From Siphonodentalium dalli (taxonomy: Eukaryota; Mollusca; Scaphopoda; Gadilida; Siphonodentaliidae), in the NCBI GenBank assembly GCA_032622095.1, contig CP136066.1, positions 45,604,911 through 45,668,910 on the forward strand: DNA of 64,000 nucleotides. The letters run 5' to 3'. The notes under the pieces are model-generated. The model was not told where the DNA came from. It saw nothing but the letters and a program-made list of their open reading frames with translations, and made no database searches. Each line of letters begins with the position of its first letter. Position 1 is the first letter of the stretch. Below are positions 48,301 to 58,934 of this stretch, in pieces. The position numbers and the translations under genes were made by a program.

Positions 48301-49843
48301 TGTACTGATGCGGTGTCCCACGATAATCTAAGTTTTAAGGATGGATTATTTCTTCCTAAATACGTTTAATATAGTTCCCGGGGTATAACATAATAAATAT
48401 TAGTCGAAAACCCCTGTCCAGAAAAGCTTTTTGTCAATTAATTTTGATTTTATACAAAACTTAATCAGAAGCGAAATCTGAATTTTTTCACAAAGGTAAC
48501 GCTCGTGAGATCCGTGTCCCTATATGACGCTGTATTATTTTGTTCTATATACAGATCACGTCACATGTAATAGTATCAGAGCACGCGGTTAACGTAACGT
48601 GGTGTGGCGCCGCTCTCGTCAGGAAAAAGCCAATAAAACGGCTTCCCTATTGGTCAGATTGTCCATGTGTATTATCTTAACCAACCAGATTTGACGTCGC
48701 ATACAAATGGTTATTGTAGTTCCAAATACATAAATCTCTTTGTCGTTGGTATTTCCACAAATTACACATTACCACACAACATAATTAATGAGGAGATGAG
48801 CGCTATCTACATAGAATGTGAGTTATCTACATAGAAATAGTAATTAACATCTTGTTTCGGACAGCAAAATGTCAACAAAAACAATACTGTGATTTGAGAC
48901 TCTGACTTTGTCAAGATCCAAGTTTTAGTGAAATTGTGTTTGACGCTGACACTGAGAGTCTCATACTTTGACTCTGAGTAATTTGTCCCACGATCGCCAA
49001 AATGGAAGATAAATTATGTCTCCCACTTTCGTGAAAGCTCTTTAACTGCATGTCTCTCTCATGGGTGCAAGAGAGATTCTTTTATGAGCTGAAATGAATG
49101 GAAATTTACCAGAAATTGATCAAATGTAAGTCTTGACGAATGTCACCGACAAAAACTGGCTATACTCTCTGGTCTGATCGTAAATGTTTTTCAGCCGGTG
49201 TGCCCAGTAAATGTCCGACCAGAAATTTTGGCCAGAATTGTTCTGTTCTGATGCCTGTAACTTTTGATACAATCAACTGATCGAGTCGCGTGATATGTCC
49301 AAATGAACTAGAGTCCTTCTGAAACAAAACTGTTGTTTAGTTTGAATACATGTTTTTAAATATGTTAGCTGCAGCTTGACAACGCCAGGTGGTGGGAATT
49401 TTGGTCATCTGATAGATAGTTACCTGTCATATGTGTCTTAAGGTGTTGTTCCAAATACCTGTGAATTAATTCAAACGGAAAAAAGAAGTCTACTTTATCA
49501 ATTCTACGCAGTCTCTGTTCCAACTCCAAAGCTTAAAGGTCACACCATAAACGGAGACGACATATATAAGCTACCAGCTTGTTGTCGAATCCCCTCCATA
49601 CCATAACTGTTTTTTATATTGTAACTAGAATGCACCCAGAGAGACGACAACGTGCGCAAAAATGTAATAAACAATAATTTAACAAATAATTTCACTGTAT
49701 TTTACTTAATTTATTTAATTTAATTTAATGTTAGCAAAAAAAGACAATTACCATTTCTCATTTCATCACAGATAAAAGGCAAATTACTATATTAATCATT
49801 TAAGTAATTAAAACCAATTCCATGTTGCCGAAAGGATGAGACT
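48301..49843. other. Non-coding stretch
   Basis: About 1.5 kb with no ORF over 60 codons and no element ends that I can find. Confidence 0.5.
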
Positions 49844-51031
49844 TTAAAGGGATACTGTACCCAAAATGTTGTTGTTGGTTTCTATAGTCTCCGAGTCGGA
49901 GAATAAGGTAACAATTTTTCCATTATTTGAAAGTCTGTTGAGTACGAAGTAGTGTTACGGATGGCAAATTTACCGGAATGCAAAAATACAAATTGTCGTT
50001 GTCGAGTAATTTTTGTACAGTTTTCAACCAAATTAATCAAATAAAAGTTATATTATATGCATACTAGTCCCATATACTCATTTAAGTTATTGTATCGTCA
50101 TTAGTCAGCAGGGTTCACGCTGCCACTTGCCAAATTTGCCAATGGCAAAAATAATTCACATTTGGCAAAAAATATTTTCATTTGGCAAAAGTTTTGGCAA
50201 TTCACTTTTTAATCCCTCAAGACAGTTGACACATATTGGTCAAATAATACCATTCATTTCAGGAAACTCTTACTATATAATTATATTAGTGGTGTTTCAT
50301 ATGGTTTAGGAAAAGGTAACACCTCTATTAAGATGCACTCAATGTCGATGGATGGAGGGATTACCCGTATATAGTGTGGTGGTGTTTACATGGCTAATCC
50401 TTTTGTGGTGTGCCCTTCTAATGAAGCAATCCTGCTATCATTTTATTGTTCGGTGATTGGTTTATTGTTGTATGATAAACAACAAAAGAGATGCGAGTAT
50501 AATTAGTAACCAACAGCTTTCCTATCAATATCAAAAGTCGTTCAAACCGCGAGTGTCGAAACACTTGATAAGAATTAATTTTGCAGAAAATGGTACTATC
50601 AGGAATATCATTTGACAAATTCTAAAAGAATTTGGCAAAAAATATTTTCATTTGGCAAAAGTTAATTTCGGTCCAGCGCGGACGCTGCTAGTCAGTGAGT
50701 GGCTTGAGTTTTCTCCCCGTATCATCATAATATTTAAACGATCGTGTGTGCTATCGGTTAAACAATCCAGTATCCCTCAATTACTTTATTTGATTACGTC
50801 TTGTGAATGGAAAATCGTAATTTAGTTGACGCCATTTTATGGCTCCAGTCATAAATTCAATTTATATCAAATTATTAACTTTTAAATTATTAAATTTTAA
50901 GATAGCCTATTAACCTGAGCGGTTACAGAATACATCTTCGACTCAAATTACTTATGTTTCTATATATTATCGATATTAGATCGTTGTTATCACCGGAAAT
51001 GTAATGAAAATGGCGTACACTACCCCTTTAA
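49844..51031. mobile_element. TTAA-flanked inverted-repeat element, interrupted by a nested MITE
   Basis: The left end TTAAAGGGATACTGTAC (49844) and the reverse complement of the right end, TTAAAGGGGTAGTGTAC (ending 51031), match at 15 of 17 bases. TTAA at both borders fits a piggyBac-like target duplication, though it might be part of the inverted repeat. Without the nested insertion at 50101-50695 the element would be about 0.6 kb and non-coding, hence a MITE. Confidence 0.65.
50109..50687. mobile_element. Nested hAT-type MITE with 8-bp target duplication
   Basis: The left terminus CAGGGTTCACGCTG and the right terminus CAGCGCGGACGCTG are inverted repeats (11 of 14 matches). They are flanked by TTAGTCAG (50101-50108) and CTAGTCAG (50688-50695), an 8-bp duplication with one change, as expected for hAT insertion. 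Just inside both ends the same word TTTGGCAAAAAATATTTTCA followed by TTTGGCAAAAG appears in direct orientation (50160 and 50631). No transposase ORF; length 579 bp. Confidence 0.75.
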
Positions 51032-51332
51032 TATCGATTACATTTTTTTCAGCGGCATATTTTCATTTTCATTTTCCGATAGTCAAAGTTGACCAATGGA
51101 GCAATTATAAGAAATAATTAATACTATTTGTGTAAATATTGATAGCAGCCAATATGCAGCAATAAATATCAATAATTAATCACTAATTAATCAATAGCGA
51201 TCATTTTATGTAATAATAAACTCTTCAAACGGTGATTGTGTCAACAAATGCATTTTGTTTTGTGTTACGTCATTCGTCGTATTTGACCCGGAACTCGGCT
51301 GAAGGTTAGGCTATTCAGCCTATTGCGTCGAA

Positions 51333-51785
51333 TTACGAATCGCGTTTTGAATGTATCTCTTTTCCCGCACGATAAAAAGAGGTCTTCGCACGAACCAAAA
51401 ATGATAAAACTTCCCAATTATAAGTAAAAATACCCAAAATGAAGGAGTCTATGTAGGTCCCGAAGGAGTCTATAGACTCTTTGATGTAGAGTTCTGATGG
51501 AGAAAATTGGGTCGATCTATTTTTGTCATAACTCTGACGTATTTTGACCTGGGAGAAAAAATCGAAATCGAGGCTCACTACGAGCATGCCAGTTTTAAAT
51601 ATAGAAACAGGGAATCCTGACAAATGGCGAAAACAACACATAAAATATACATAGCAAAAACGCGACACAGTAAAAATGTCAGAACGCCACGAGGTTTTAC
51701 GTCGTTTTTTGTGACGGAGTGAAACGGAGTAGGGTGACACCAACGTACGAATCTGTCTGATCACCATACTGTTGCGCGAGCGCAC
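51333..51785 (-). other. Uncharacterised 150-codon open frame
   Basis: The longest open frame outside simple tandem repeats in this part of the window. The peptide is basic at the N-terminus (RHKKRRKTSWRS) with scattered aromatic residues; two IDSFGTYIDSF-like segments come from a short DNA repeat (AAGGAGTCTATGTAG / AAGGAGTCTATAGAC near 51440-51475). I recognise no domain. It could be a fragment of a mobile element or chance. The surrounding 51,032-51,849 holds nothing else recognisable. Confidence 0.2.
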
Positions 51786-51849
51786 GTAATTACTTTATGA
51801 ATTATATGGATTAAATACTATTTACACTAAAGCTTAAATTGATATATCA

Positions 51850-52045
51850 GAAAAACTCCAGTATGGTGATTAAATAAAAATGAAGTTATTTTTACAAATA
51901 AATTATATCCAAATTGACAACACACTGTCATGGCGACTCTCGGTGGCGAAATCGTTTTCGTTAGTTTATCGCCGATAGTTGCGTCCCGAACGAGAAGTAA
52001 ATAGTTAAAATTGCGTGTAGTTCAGACGATGTTTTCTATGGAATG
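51850..52045 (-). repeat. Dispersed repeat, inverted partner of 42,798-43,030
   Basis: The reverse complement matches 42,798-43,030 in order, including the segment GCCGATAGTTGCGTCCCGAA and TAGTTCAGACGATGTTTTCT at the right side. Confidence 0.8.
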
Positions 52046-53314
52046 GGATAGTCTAATTGTTAAAAATGTTCGGCTATGTCAGTAAGTTTCATGCACCTGA
52101 AAAAAGTCTTTATGTCTTTAACAACAATATGTCTTTAACAACAGTTGTCATTAGCGAAGACCGAAAACAAAATCAAAGGACATTTCCGGTTTTATCGCCA
52201 AGTTCCGGACTATTCACAAACAAATCAATGAAATTGAATTGAAAAAGAGGTTGATTATCATGTATGGCAAGTTGCCCGCAAGTTTGGTACCAACAAGCTC
52301 ACACTTGCTCTATAGTAGCTCATAGAATACTCTATAATAGCCCCATATACACAGTGAATACGGTCAACCTTCATCGAATCGACAATTATAATTATTACGG
52401 CATCCACGTATTTCCCCTTGGTAACGAGGAATTCCAAACCCAATTTACGGATAGCCGAACATGGCAACCTTGTGTACATTGTATTATATGCGATGAAAGT
52501 TCGACCGTCAGTAACAACACGGATTTAATTCTATGTTTATCGGAGATTCGACAAAGTCTGTCAATTCAAATTCAAATTCAAATTGTTTATTCACATAAAC
52601 CACAATCGTGGTACAAATGGTGAAAAAGAATTACAAAAATAAATTAAATTAGCGGCGTCCCTGTAAGACAGGGGTATGTAGGTTGTATATATATAATTAC
52701 GTAACAAATAGATAAATTCGGCACAATTGAGTATAACTAACTGTAATTATACCGGTAAGTGTATATATAATGCTCATGTAGCATAAAATGTAGCATAAAA
52801 TATGTGGTTGTATCGGTAGCCCATTCCAACATTTCAGAACGTACGGTTCGTTATTAGAGAAAGACTATATATAATTTAAAAGTATGTCAATGTTGTCTTC
52901 TGAAGTCGATATAATCCATATACAGACTATAATTAATCAGTCCCAGAATGCACCGTCGTGGCATCTTATTCAAATAAGGTACACAGGTTACCAATCAAAA
53001 TGGCTTTACGATATCGGGTGCCCTGAACTAGGCGAATAAAAATTTACGTTTTGTTTGTCAATAGAACCAGAAATACTACAACACGTGTGATTTTACACAT
53101 TTGTTGATAAATAGAATATTTACGTGTTTGTTTGTCACCAGTCAGAAATACTACAGCACGTGTGGATTTACGTGTTATTAGTAAACGTCGATAGTAACCT
53201 TATTTCAATTAGGATAATAATAGCTTTTTTATGTTTTGTTTTAATATTAAATTAGGAAACTAATAAATCAGTCGGATCTTCGATGCTGGCACGATACATC
53301 AGTTATAACCGTAA
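52046..53314. other. Non-coding stretch with a TTCAAA-repeat retroelement-like tail
   Basis: At about 52560-52620 CAAATTCAAATTCAAATTG followed by TTTATTCACATAAACCACAA looks like the terminal repeat or antisense 3' end of a retroelement. An ORF at 52264-52623 (119 codons) runs into it and has no recognised domain. Nothing else is recognised. Confidence 0.45.
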
Positions 53315-53396
53315 GTTACAAACGTCGCACTCTCATCACAATACAATACGGAGGTCTACATTGTATACAATGTTATGAAAGTGCGACTTCGGTAAC
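53315..53396. repeat. Imperfect hairpin, 82 nt
   Basis: GTTAC...GTCGCACTCTCAT (53324-53336) pairs with ATGAAAGTGCGAC (53375-53387) with one mismatch, and GTTAC/GTAAC close the base. Inner ACAATACAAT pairs with ATTGTATAC with a bulge. The loop side contains the palindrome ACATTGTATACAATGT. Confidence 0.55.
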
Positions 53397-53756
53397 GGGT
53401 CACCATAATAACCATCGTTTTTCAACGTGGCACAAAAGAAAATTGACTATTTAGATCTCATTAGCTCTTACACCTTAGAAAAACAGGACATGAAGATCAC
53501 CTGATCAACAAAAAAGTTCCTGCCTTTTGTGTTCAGGACAATTTAAAATACCGAGTTTCACAACTAAGATTTCTTATCGAACCTGAGTGTGCTGTATGAT
53601 AGTTTATAGACACTATTACAGCAGGTCAAAAACAACTGAAGTGGATCAGAAGAATAAGTTTGTTCATCTCGAAGCAACTCTAAAGACGAAATAATATAGA
53701 AGAATCTCGCCAACATCAAATCAATAAACTCAGAAAATACGAACGCCACCCCCTGG

Positions 53757-54550
53757 CCGGATTCTTCATCTCAGGTTTAAACCTGGTCTACGTAAACCTT
53801 TAGATTTAAACCGCCGTGAGTCAGCTAAATCCGTGGTTTAAACCCGAGACCGCAGGTTTAAGTGACGCATTCGTCATCTCTGGTTTAAACCTGGTCCAGT
53901 CAGACCAGCGGTTTAGCAGTAGTGTCTCTGTATCGTCGAGATAATTAATCGTACTTTCCTAATGCGGACCGCCTCGTTTTATTGATTGCGAAATTCAATA
54001 ATAACGACAACGAGCATATTTTGATGGAAATTTATATGCGAGAAGGACTCAAACCTATAGAGTGTGTGGGGATAAGTTTTTGACAATTTCGACAGTGTTT
54101 TTGTGTGTTATAAGCTTAAACCAGCAACTAAACCATCTAATTCGGCGGTCCAGCTAAACCATCTTTATCCAGGCTAATCCTGAGATGACGAATCCGTCTT
54201 TTCTTCATTGTGGTTTAGAATTGTCAAGCAATCAGTCACAGGGTGGAGCTGTAAATTATCTCGAGTGAGGGCGTGTCTAAGTGGTGGCTGCCGACTGGTG
54301 TTATCATGTCACAGTTGATTAATTCGCACGCGACAATTGAGGACGTGTCAGTAAGCATTACATCAGCCTGCCTTTTGTTCTGCTTGGTAACAGGGTATTA
54401 TGACTGCATGCTCATATCACCGACTGGAGTTTTCAATCAGCTGGCCACTAAACGACAAAAACGCCCACTTAGACCCGGTTTGGCTGGACCGCCGATGGGG
54501 GTTTAAACCAGGTTTAAACTCGGAGGTTTAAACCGGAGATGACGAATCGG
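53757..54550. mobile_element. GTTTAAAC-rich inverted-repeat element, apparently nested in itself
   Basis: The left end CCGGATTCTTCATCTCAGG plus TTTAAACC and the right end GGTTTAAACC plus GGAGATGACGAATCGG are inverted repeats of about 27 bp. A second pair lies inside: CATTCGTCATCTCTGG with TTTAAACC at about 53868, and CCTGAGATGACGAATCC at about 54179-54195. PmeI-like GTTTAAAC sites are frequent in both arms. The inner and outer ends pair equally well, so two insertions of one family or an internal duplication are both possible. ORF 54273-54506 is not supported. Confidence 0.65.
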
Positions 54551-55086
54551 ACAATAGTGTCTGTATTATCTCTCCCAGGAATATTCGCTATTGTCCTACA
54601 AACACACTTTTCCACAATCAATCTGGGAATTCACATATAATTATTGTCAATCCATTTTGATCGTATTCAGTTACTCTCTCTTTACAATATACTTGCTACA
54701 CATACTGGCTGTATATGGGAAGCGCAGGTGCGTTAAAGTTGTAAGAATTTTAACAGCCCTAAATTACTATTTCTTCGGCTTCGGAGTGAACAATATTTGG
54801 TTTGTGTTGAGGAACCTGTAGTGAAACTCACAGGTCCCACAGGCAGGGGGCATAGATTCATTGACATTTATCTGAAATATGAACCAAACGCATATAGACA
54901 CTACATAAATGCCTGAAATGAGTACAGAATAGGCTTTCATATAATATGATACACAATGCCCATAATAGTTGGGGTACCAAGACCAATGGTCTTTGATCTT
55001 GTGACCGAATATGTGATTTTTATAACCAAAATATTGCATTGTCAGTCCCATGGGGCACAACATATTTTTCGAGCATGTTCACCTAC
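54551..55086. other. Non-coding spacer
   Basis: Nothing recognised. Overlapping ORFs on both strands (54591-54821, 54767-55063) lack family signals. Confidence 0.5.
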
Positions 55087-55185
55087 TAATTTTTCAGGAT
55101 TTAGTCGGAAATATGGCTTGTTGTCACCGAGAGCTTTCCGATGAATGGCAACAAGCCATATTTCCAACTAAATCCTGAAAAGTTA
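55087..55185. repeat. Near-perfect 99-nt hairpin with 37-nt arms
   Basis: The arm at 55087-55123 (TAATTTTTCAGGATTTAGTC...) and the arm at 55149-55185 are reverse complements with only two mismatches. The loop is 25 nt (55124-55148). The arms therefore arose recently or are under constraint. Each arm yields a mirrored small ORF (GFSRKYGLL on both strands), which is a side effect. Confidence 0.9.
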
Positions 55186-55553
55186 ACCATAATTCTGCTG
55201 TGGTTATGGAGTCGATTAATTAGAGCATTACTGTAGGCGCAAATGCCCTGGCTTCCAACATCAATATGAAAACAATTCAAACTATCACCGTTTGCAATTC
55301 CAGAAAATAAATTGTACTGCTGTCTATGGATGGGGTCAAGGTCACTTGCACATAATTGTTTCATAAGTCTAGGGCACCTAAAGTTACACAAATACATATA
55401 GAACCAAACTTGCTTCAATATACCTGCCACATGAACGGTGCCAGAAACCACTCGTACTTTATATTTATAAAATTATCCCCATACTGATCATTCGAAACTG
55501 TGGAGTGTTGCCTATCTTTCAATGCACATAGTATTTAGATTTAGATTTTTGAA
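55186..55553. other. Non-coding spacer
   Basis: Nothing recognised. The 116-codon minus ORF at 55101-55451 overlaps the hairpin and is not supported. Confidence 0.5.
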
Positions 55554-56335
55554 ATTTCTTTATTTTCTGCACTTCGAATTCCATATATGTTGAATCTTGG
55601 TTCGAACTGATATTCCACAGCACGTAGGAGTCATCACTAATTTAAACAAACATCTTCAACGTGTATTCACCAACGTATTCTAATTTGTCTATTTGCATGA
55701 ATAAAACATTATTGCTGAATCGGAAATAAGTATACATATACCATATGAAAGAACATGTGGGTAAAGGTAACCTGGTAAATGTACCAATGTCACTTGGGCA
55801 TTTAACAAGGGCATTATACCCTTGTATACAATGCTGCATGTGCCCAAGTATACCCTGGTACATTGTACCTACCAAAGTAAACCCTCGTACCTGTACCCTA
55901 GTATACACACCTTTACCCAGGTCATTTGGACATTTTACAAGGGTACTGTACCCATTTATACCATGCTGTATGTACCCAAGTACACCGTGGTATTTGCCAA
56001 AGTAAACCCTCATACTTGTACTCAAGTTTACCCAGGTCATTCGGGCATTTTAAAATTGTACTCTACCCATGTATGCCATGTTGCATGTACCCAGGCATAC
56101 CCTGGTAATTACCAAAGTACCCCATCATACTTGTACTCAAGTTTACCAAGTCATTTGGCCATTTTAAAATGGTACTCTACCCATGTATACCATGCTGCAC
56201 ATACCCATGTATGTCCTGGTAAATCCTCGTACCTGTACCGAAGTATATATTTTCTGCACTTCGAATTCCATATATGTTGAAGCCTGGTCCGAACTGGATT
56301 TCCACAGCACGTATGTGTCATCACTAATTTAAACA
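55554..56335. repeat. Tandem array of roughly 110-bp units between 90-bp direct repeats
   Basis: TATTTTCTGCACTTCGAATT plus CCATATATGTTGAA and CACAGCACGTANGNGTCATC begin at about 55560 and again at 56247. Between them four or five units carry ACCAAAGTAAACCCTCNTAC, TTGTACTCAAGTTTACCCAG, GTCATTTGGGCATTTTANAA and TACCCATGTATACCATGCTG. ORFs of 86-152 codons on both strands repeat with the units and are not genes. Inverted pieces of the same words continue at 56,340-56,420. Confidence 0.88.
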
Positions 56336-57712
56336 TACGGGGTAGGGTACTGGGGTACTAGGATAATATGCTGGTTTACTAGGAAAGTACCCAGGCATAC
56401 CAGGGTTATACACTAGTATACGAGGGTAATAACCACGTATTTTTCATATGCATGGGATGTATCTGTATACCGAGTATAAAACCTAGTGTCAAGTCTGTTT
56501 CCGACGATAATTTTCGTCGTCTTTTATTTCGAAAATAATTTCCGAACTGCCAAGCCCACTGCGAACCGCCACCTCGAACCGCCACCTTGCGTGACCTCAC
56601 AAACTCTCATTATGGCGTCCGCGCATCTCCATATACTCAGTGTGTAAGCCTGTACTCGAGGATTTCATTATTTCCAATTTATTGCTATGACTTTCAGACT
56701 GCGGTGCCTTTGTACAAACGATGTTTACACACACTATATTATCACATGTGCTAGCAAAGCCTCGTGTTTTCAGTATCTCGGTTGATAACTAAAAGTATAT
56801 ATCTAAAATAAGTGGGAAATTGAAATAATGCTGCAAAGATATTCTTAATTTAGTTGTCAAATTGATTCAAACGGAGGATAAAATGGGATCTTGGGAGGCC
56901 CATTTAAATTCATTAAGCACATTGTTTGTACATTCCAGTATGGGCACATAAGATTAGCTGAGAGAAGTCGGTTGTAACACGAAGAAATTACGTGTGATTA
57001 AGATAATCGATTATTTCGATGCACTCAACTGTACCACATTCGTCGATCTCAGAGAAACATCGATATTTTCATTTATAATGCGATAGGCAATTGGGACAGT
57101 TGTTCATTACTATTTTTAGAACAGACCGTCATTAAACTAAAAAGCGTTCTCATATAGAGATAGAGTTCTCCCGCTTGATACGCTCCGAACATTTCCTCGA
57201 GCCGTAAAATGCCTCCCGTTGATTGCATGTATTATGTATATTATACCAGAAAATTAGAAATAAAATCAATATTAATTGAAACATTAATTTAATACGCAGG
57301 AAACTATACAAAACTTGGTATATGATGAGATAGACCACATTTAACGGTTGTAAAGCGTGTCTGGAAGAACAGCAGTTGGAAAATTCGGAAAGAAACAATG
57401 ATTTAGTAGACTTGTAAATAGACAACCAATATTTAGTGTCGGGTATTTTTTGGATGTATATGTATGAAAGAGTAACGTCTGTCTGTCTATATGTTTGTAT
57501 GTCTGTAAGGATTTTCTCAGATTTCAACCAAATTTGGTGTGATGATCGGGGTACCCTGGCGGAGATTATAACGGCGTCCAACTGAATAACGGTATAAGTC
57601 CACAATGGGCTTATTCAGGAATGAAATAAGTCCAATATGAACCAATGTCAATATTTAGGTTCAATATGAATCTATTTGCACGAGGATATATTGAAGTAGC
57701 ATCAATATTATC

Positions 57713-57715
<3 letters not shown>
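56336..57715. other. Non-coding stretch
   Basis: At about 57,470-57,560 the reverse complement of a retroelement-like tail is visible (TCTGTCTGTC..., AACCAAATTTGGTGTGATGA), related to text near 39,865. The 151-codon minus ORF 57150-57605 overlaps this tail and is not supported. Confidence 0.5.

Positions 57716-57762
<47 letters not shown>
57716..57762. repeat. (AT)n microsatellite
   Basis: Pure AT run of about 45 bp. Confidence 0.97.
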
Positions 57763-57765
<3 letters not shown>

Positions 57766-58380
57766 GAGTAGGATCTGTAAAGCCTGTTTCAGCTAGTTTT
57801 CAATAAAATGTTATATTAATTCGCACTTGTTTAGAAAATGTACAATAATAGGAGTTGATTTGGTTGGCATTTTTGATCAGTTGGAAGGTTTCAGGTACCA
57901 GTTAAACTAATATAGTTTAGTATCGAGGGGAGTACAAATTAAAATTAATCAAGTTGAGAAAACGCGAAATTTCGGCATAACAGAGTTATGTATATAATGA
58001 ATATATATCCTCGTCTTCTTGTAGTGACTTTTCTTTGTATTTCTCTATGATCAATGGGATTATGATAATAAACCTTTCATTAATCATTCATCAATAATTA
58101 ACATAAGAACAAAGTTTATCTATTGCTCCATGATCTTCTTTTCGTGATGTTTTAATAGACTTCTAATTTGTTTGCACATTTACCCACTGTTAGTGCATTG
58201 GGTCCTTTATAGCTTTCATAGAATTCACTTGCGTTTGAGAGTTTCATCTTCAAAAATATATTGGTTTTCATCTCATGATATCTCAACAGACTCTCAAAGA
58301 GTCAGCGTATACGTGGGCGAGGCAGACTAATCAGAAAGCGGATCGTCACTAATGACAGCATGCGAGGCGGGTCTATAATC
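57763..58380. other. Upstream region of the PAN-like gene
   Basis: No gene or repeat recognised. The last 100 bp before the promoter are richer in G and C than the surroundings. Confidence 0.5.
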
Positions 58381-58404
58381 AGGTGACGAGCGCGGCTAAC
58401 AGAC

Positions 58405-58411
58405 TATAAAT
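58405..58411 (+). promoter_or_regulatory. TATA box of the PAN-like gene
   Basis: TATAAAT lies 78 bp upstream of the chosen ATG. A start site about 30 bp downstream would fall near TCATCGACG at 58438, giving a 5' UTR of about 45 nt. The close, well-spaced arrangement supports a real transcription unit. Confidence 0.6.
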
Positions 58412-58482
58412 CGGGCGCTTTCACCGGGTTGTGAAATCATCGACGACTTGAGCTTTTGCACGACACAGCAACAAAATCGAAG

Positions 58483-58785
58483 ATGAATTTTTTACACATT
58501 CTTGCTACCTGTTTCCTTTTTGTCGCGGAAATAGCTGCTAAGAAGACTAGTGAGGCAACGTTTGAAATAATTCCTGGTTGGATAGCAAAAGGCTTCAACA
58601 TCTCTCACGCTGTTGGGGCGGGCGCCGTTTCTGAGACATCGTGCGCGACCAAATGCCTTCGACAAAACTGGTGCAGGACAGCGACATTCTTTGTGGGACT
58701 TGACACTGACAAAAACTGTTTTATTTCATGTGGGGGCGTTGGTGAGCACGAGGAGGATACCGACGCCATTCTCATGAGAAAGAAG
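58483..58785 (+). CDS. Secreted PAN/apple-like protein, first coding exon
   Basis: 101 codons from ATG 58483 to a splice junction AAG|GTGAGT at 58785/58786, phase 0. Residues 1-19 (MNFLHILATCFLFVAEIAA) form a classic signal peptide. The rest is extracellular in character, with one N-glycosylation site (N39-I-S) and five cysteines at 54, 58, 64, 79 and 83. The spacing C-x3-C-x5-C followed by a C-x3-C and the words TSCATKCLRQNWCRTATF and NCFIS are typical of PAN/apple domains, which bind proteins or glycans. The domain or protein must continue in later exons, which I could not find; the intron is filled with family F2 repeats from 58,935. Open reading continues 14 codons past the donor before a stop, so a short read-through form cannot be excluded. 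I chose the first in-frame ATG after the TATA box. Confidence 0.75.
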
Positions 58786-58934
58786 GTGAGTGTGTTTGTT
58801 CAATTTCAAATGTTCAAAATCCCGTGACTTCGTGTTGGTGTATGGGTCAGATATATCCGGTTTCATGTGACAGTGAATTTTTTGAAAGCAAATTTGTGTA
58901 TTTTATGTTTTTTTTGTGCTCAGACTTCCCACTT

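Noticed and set aside
52264-52623. 119-codon plus ORF
   Set aside because: Its C-terminal part is the TTCAAA retroelement-like tail. The rest shows no domain or splice context.
57150-57605. 151-codon minus ORF with a hydrophobic C-terminal stretch
   Set aside because: It covers a retroelement tail and very AT-rich DNA that naturally encodes Ile/Leu/Phe-rich peptides.
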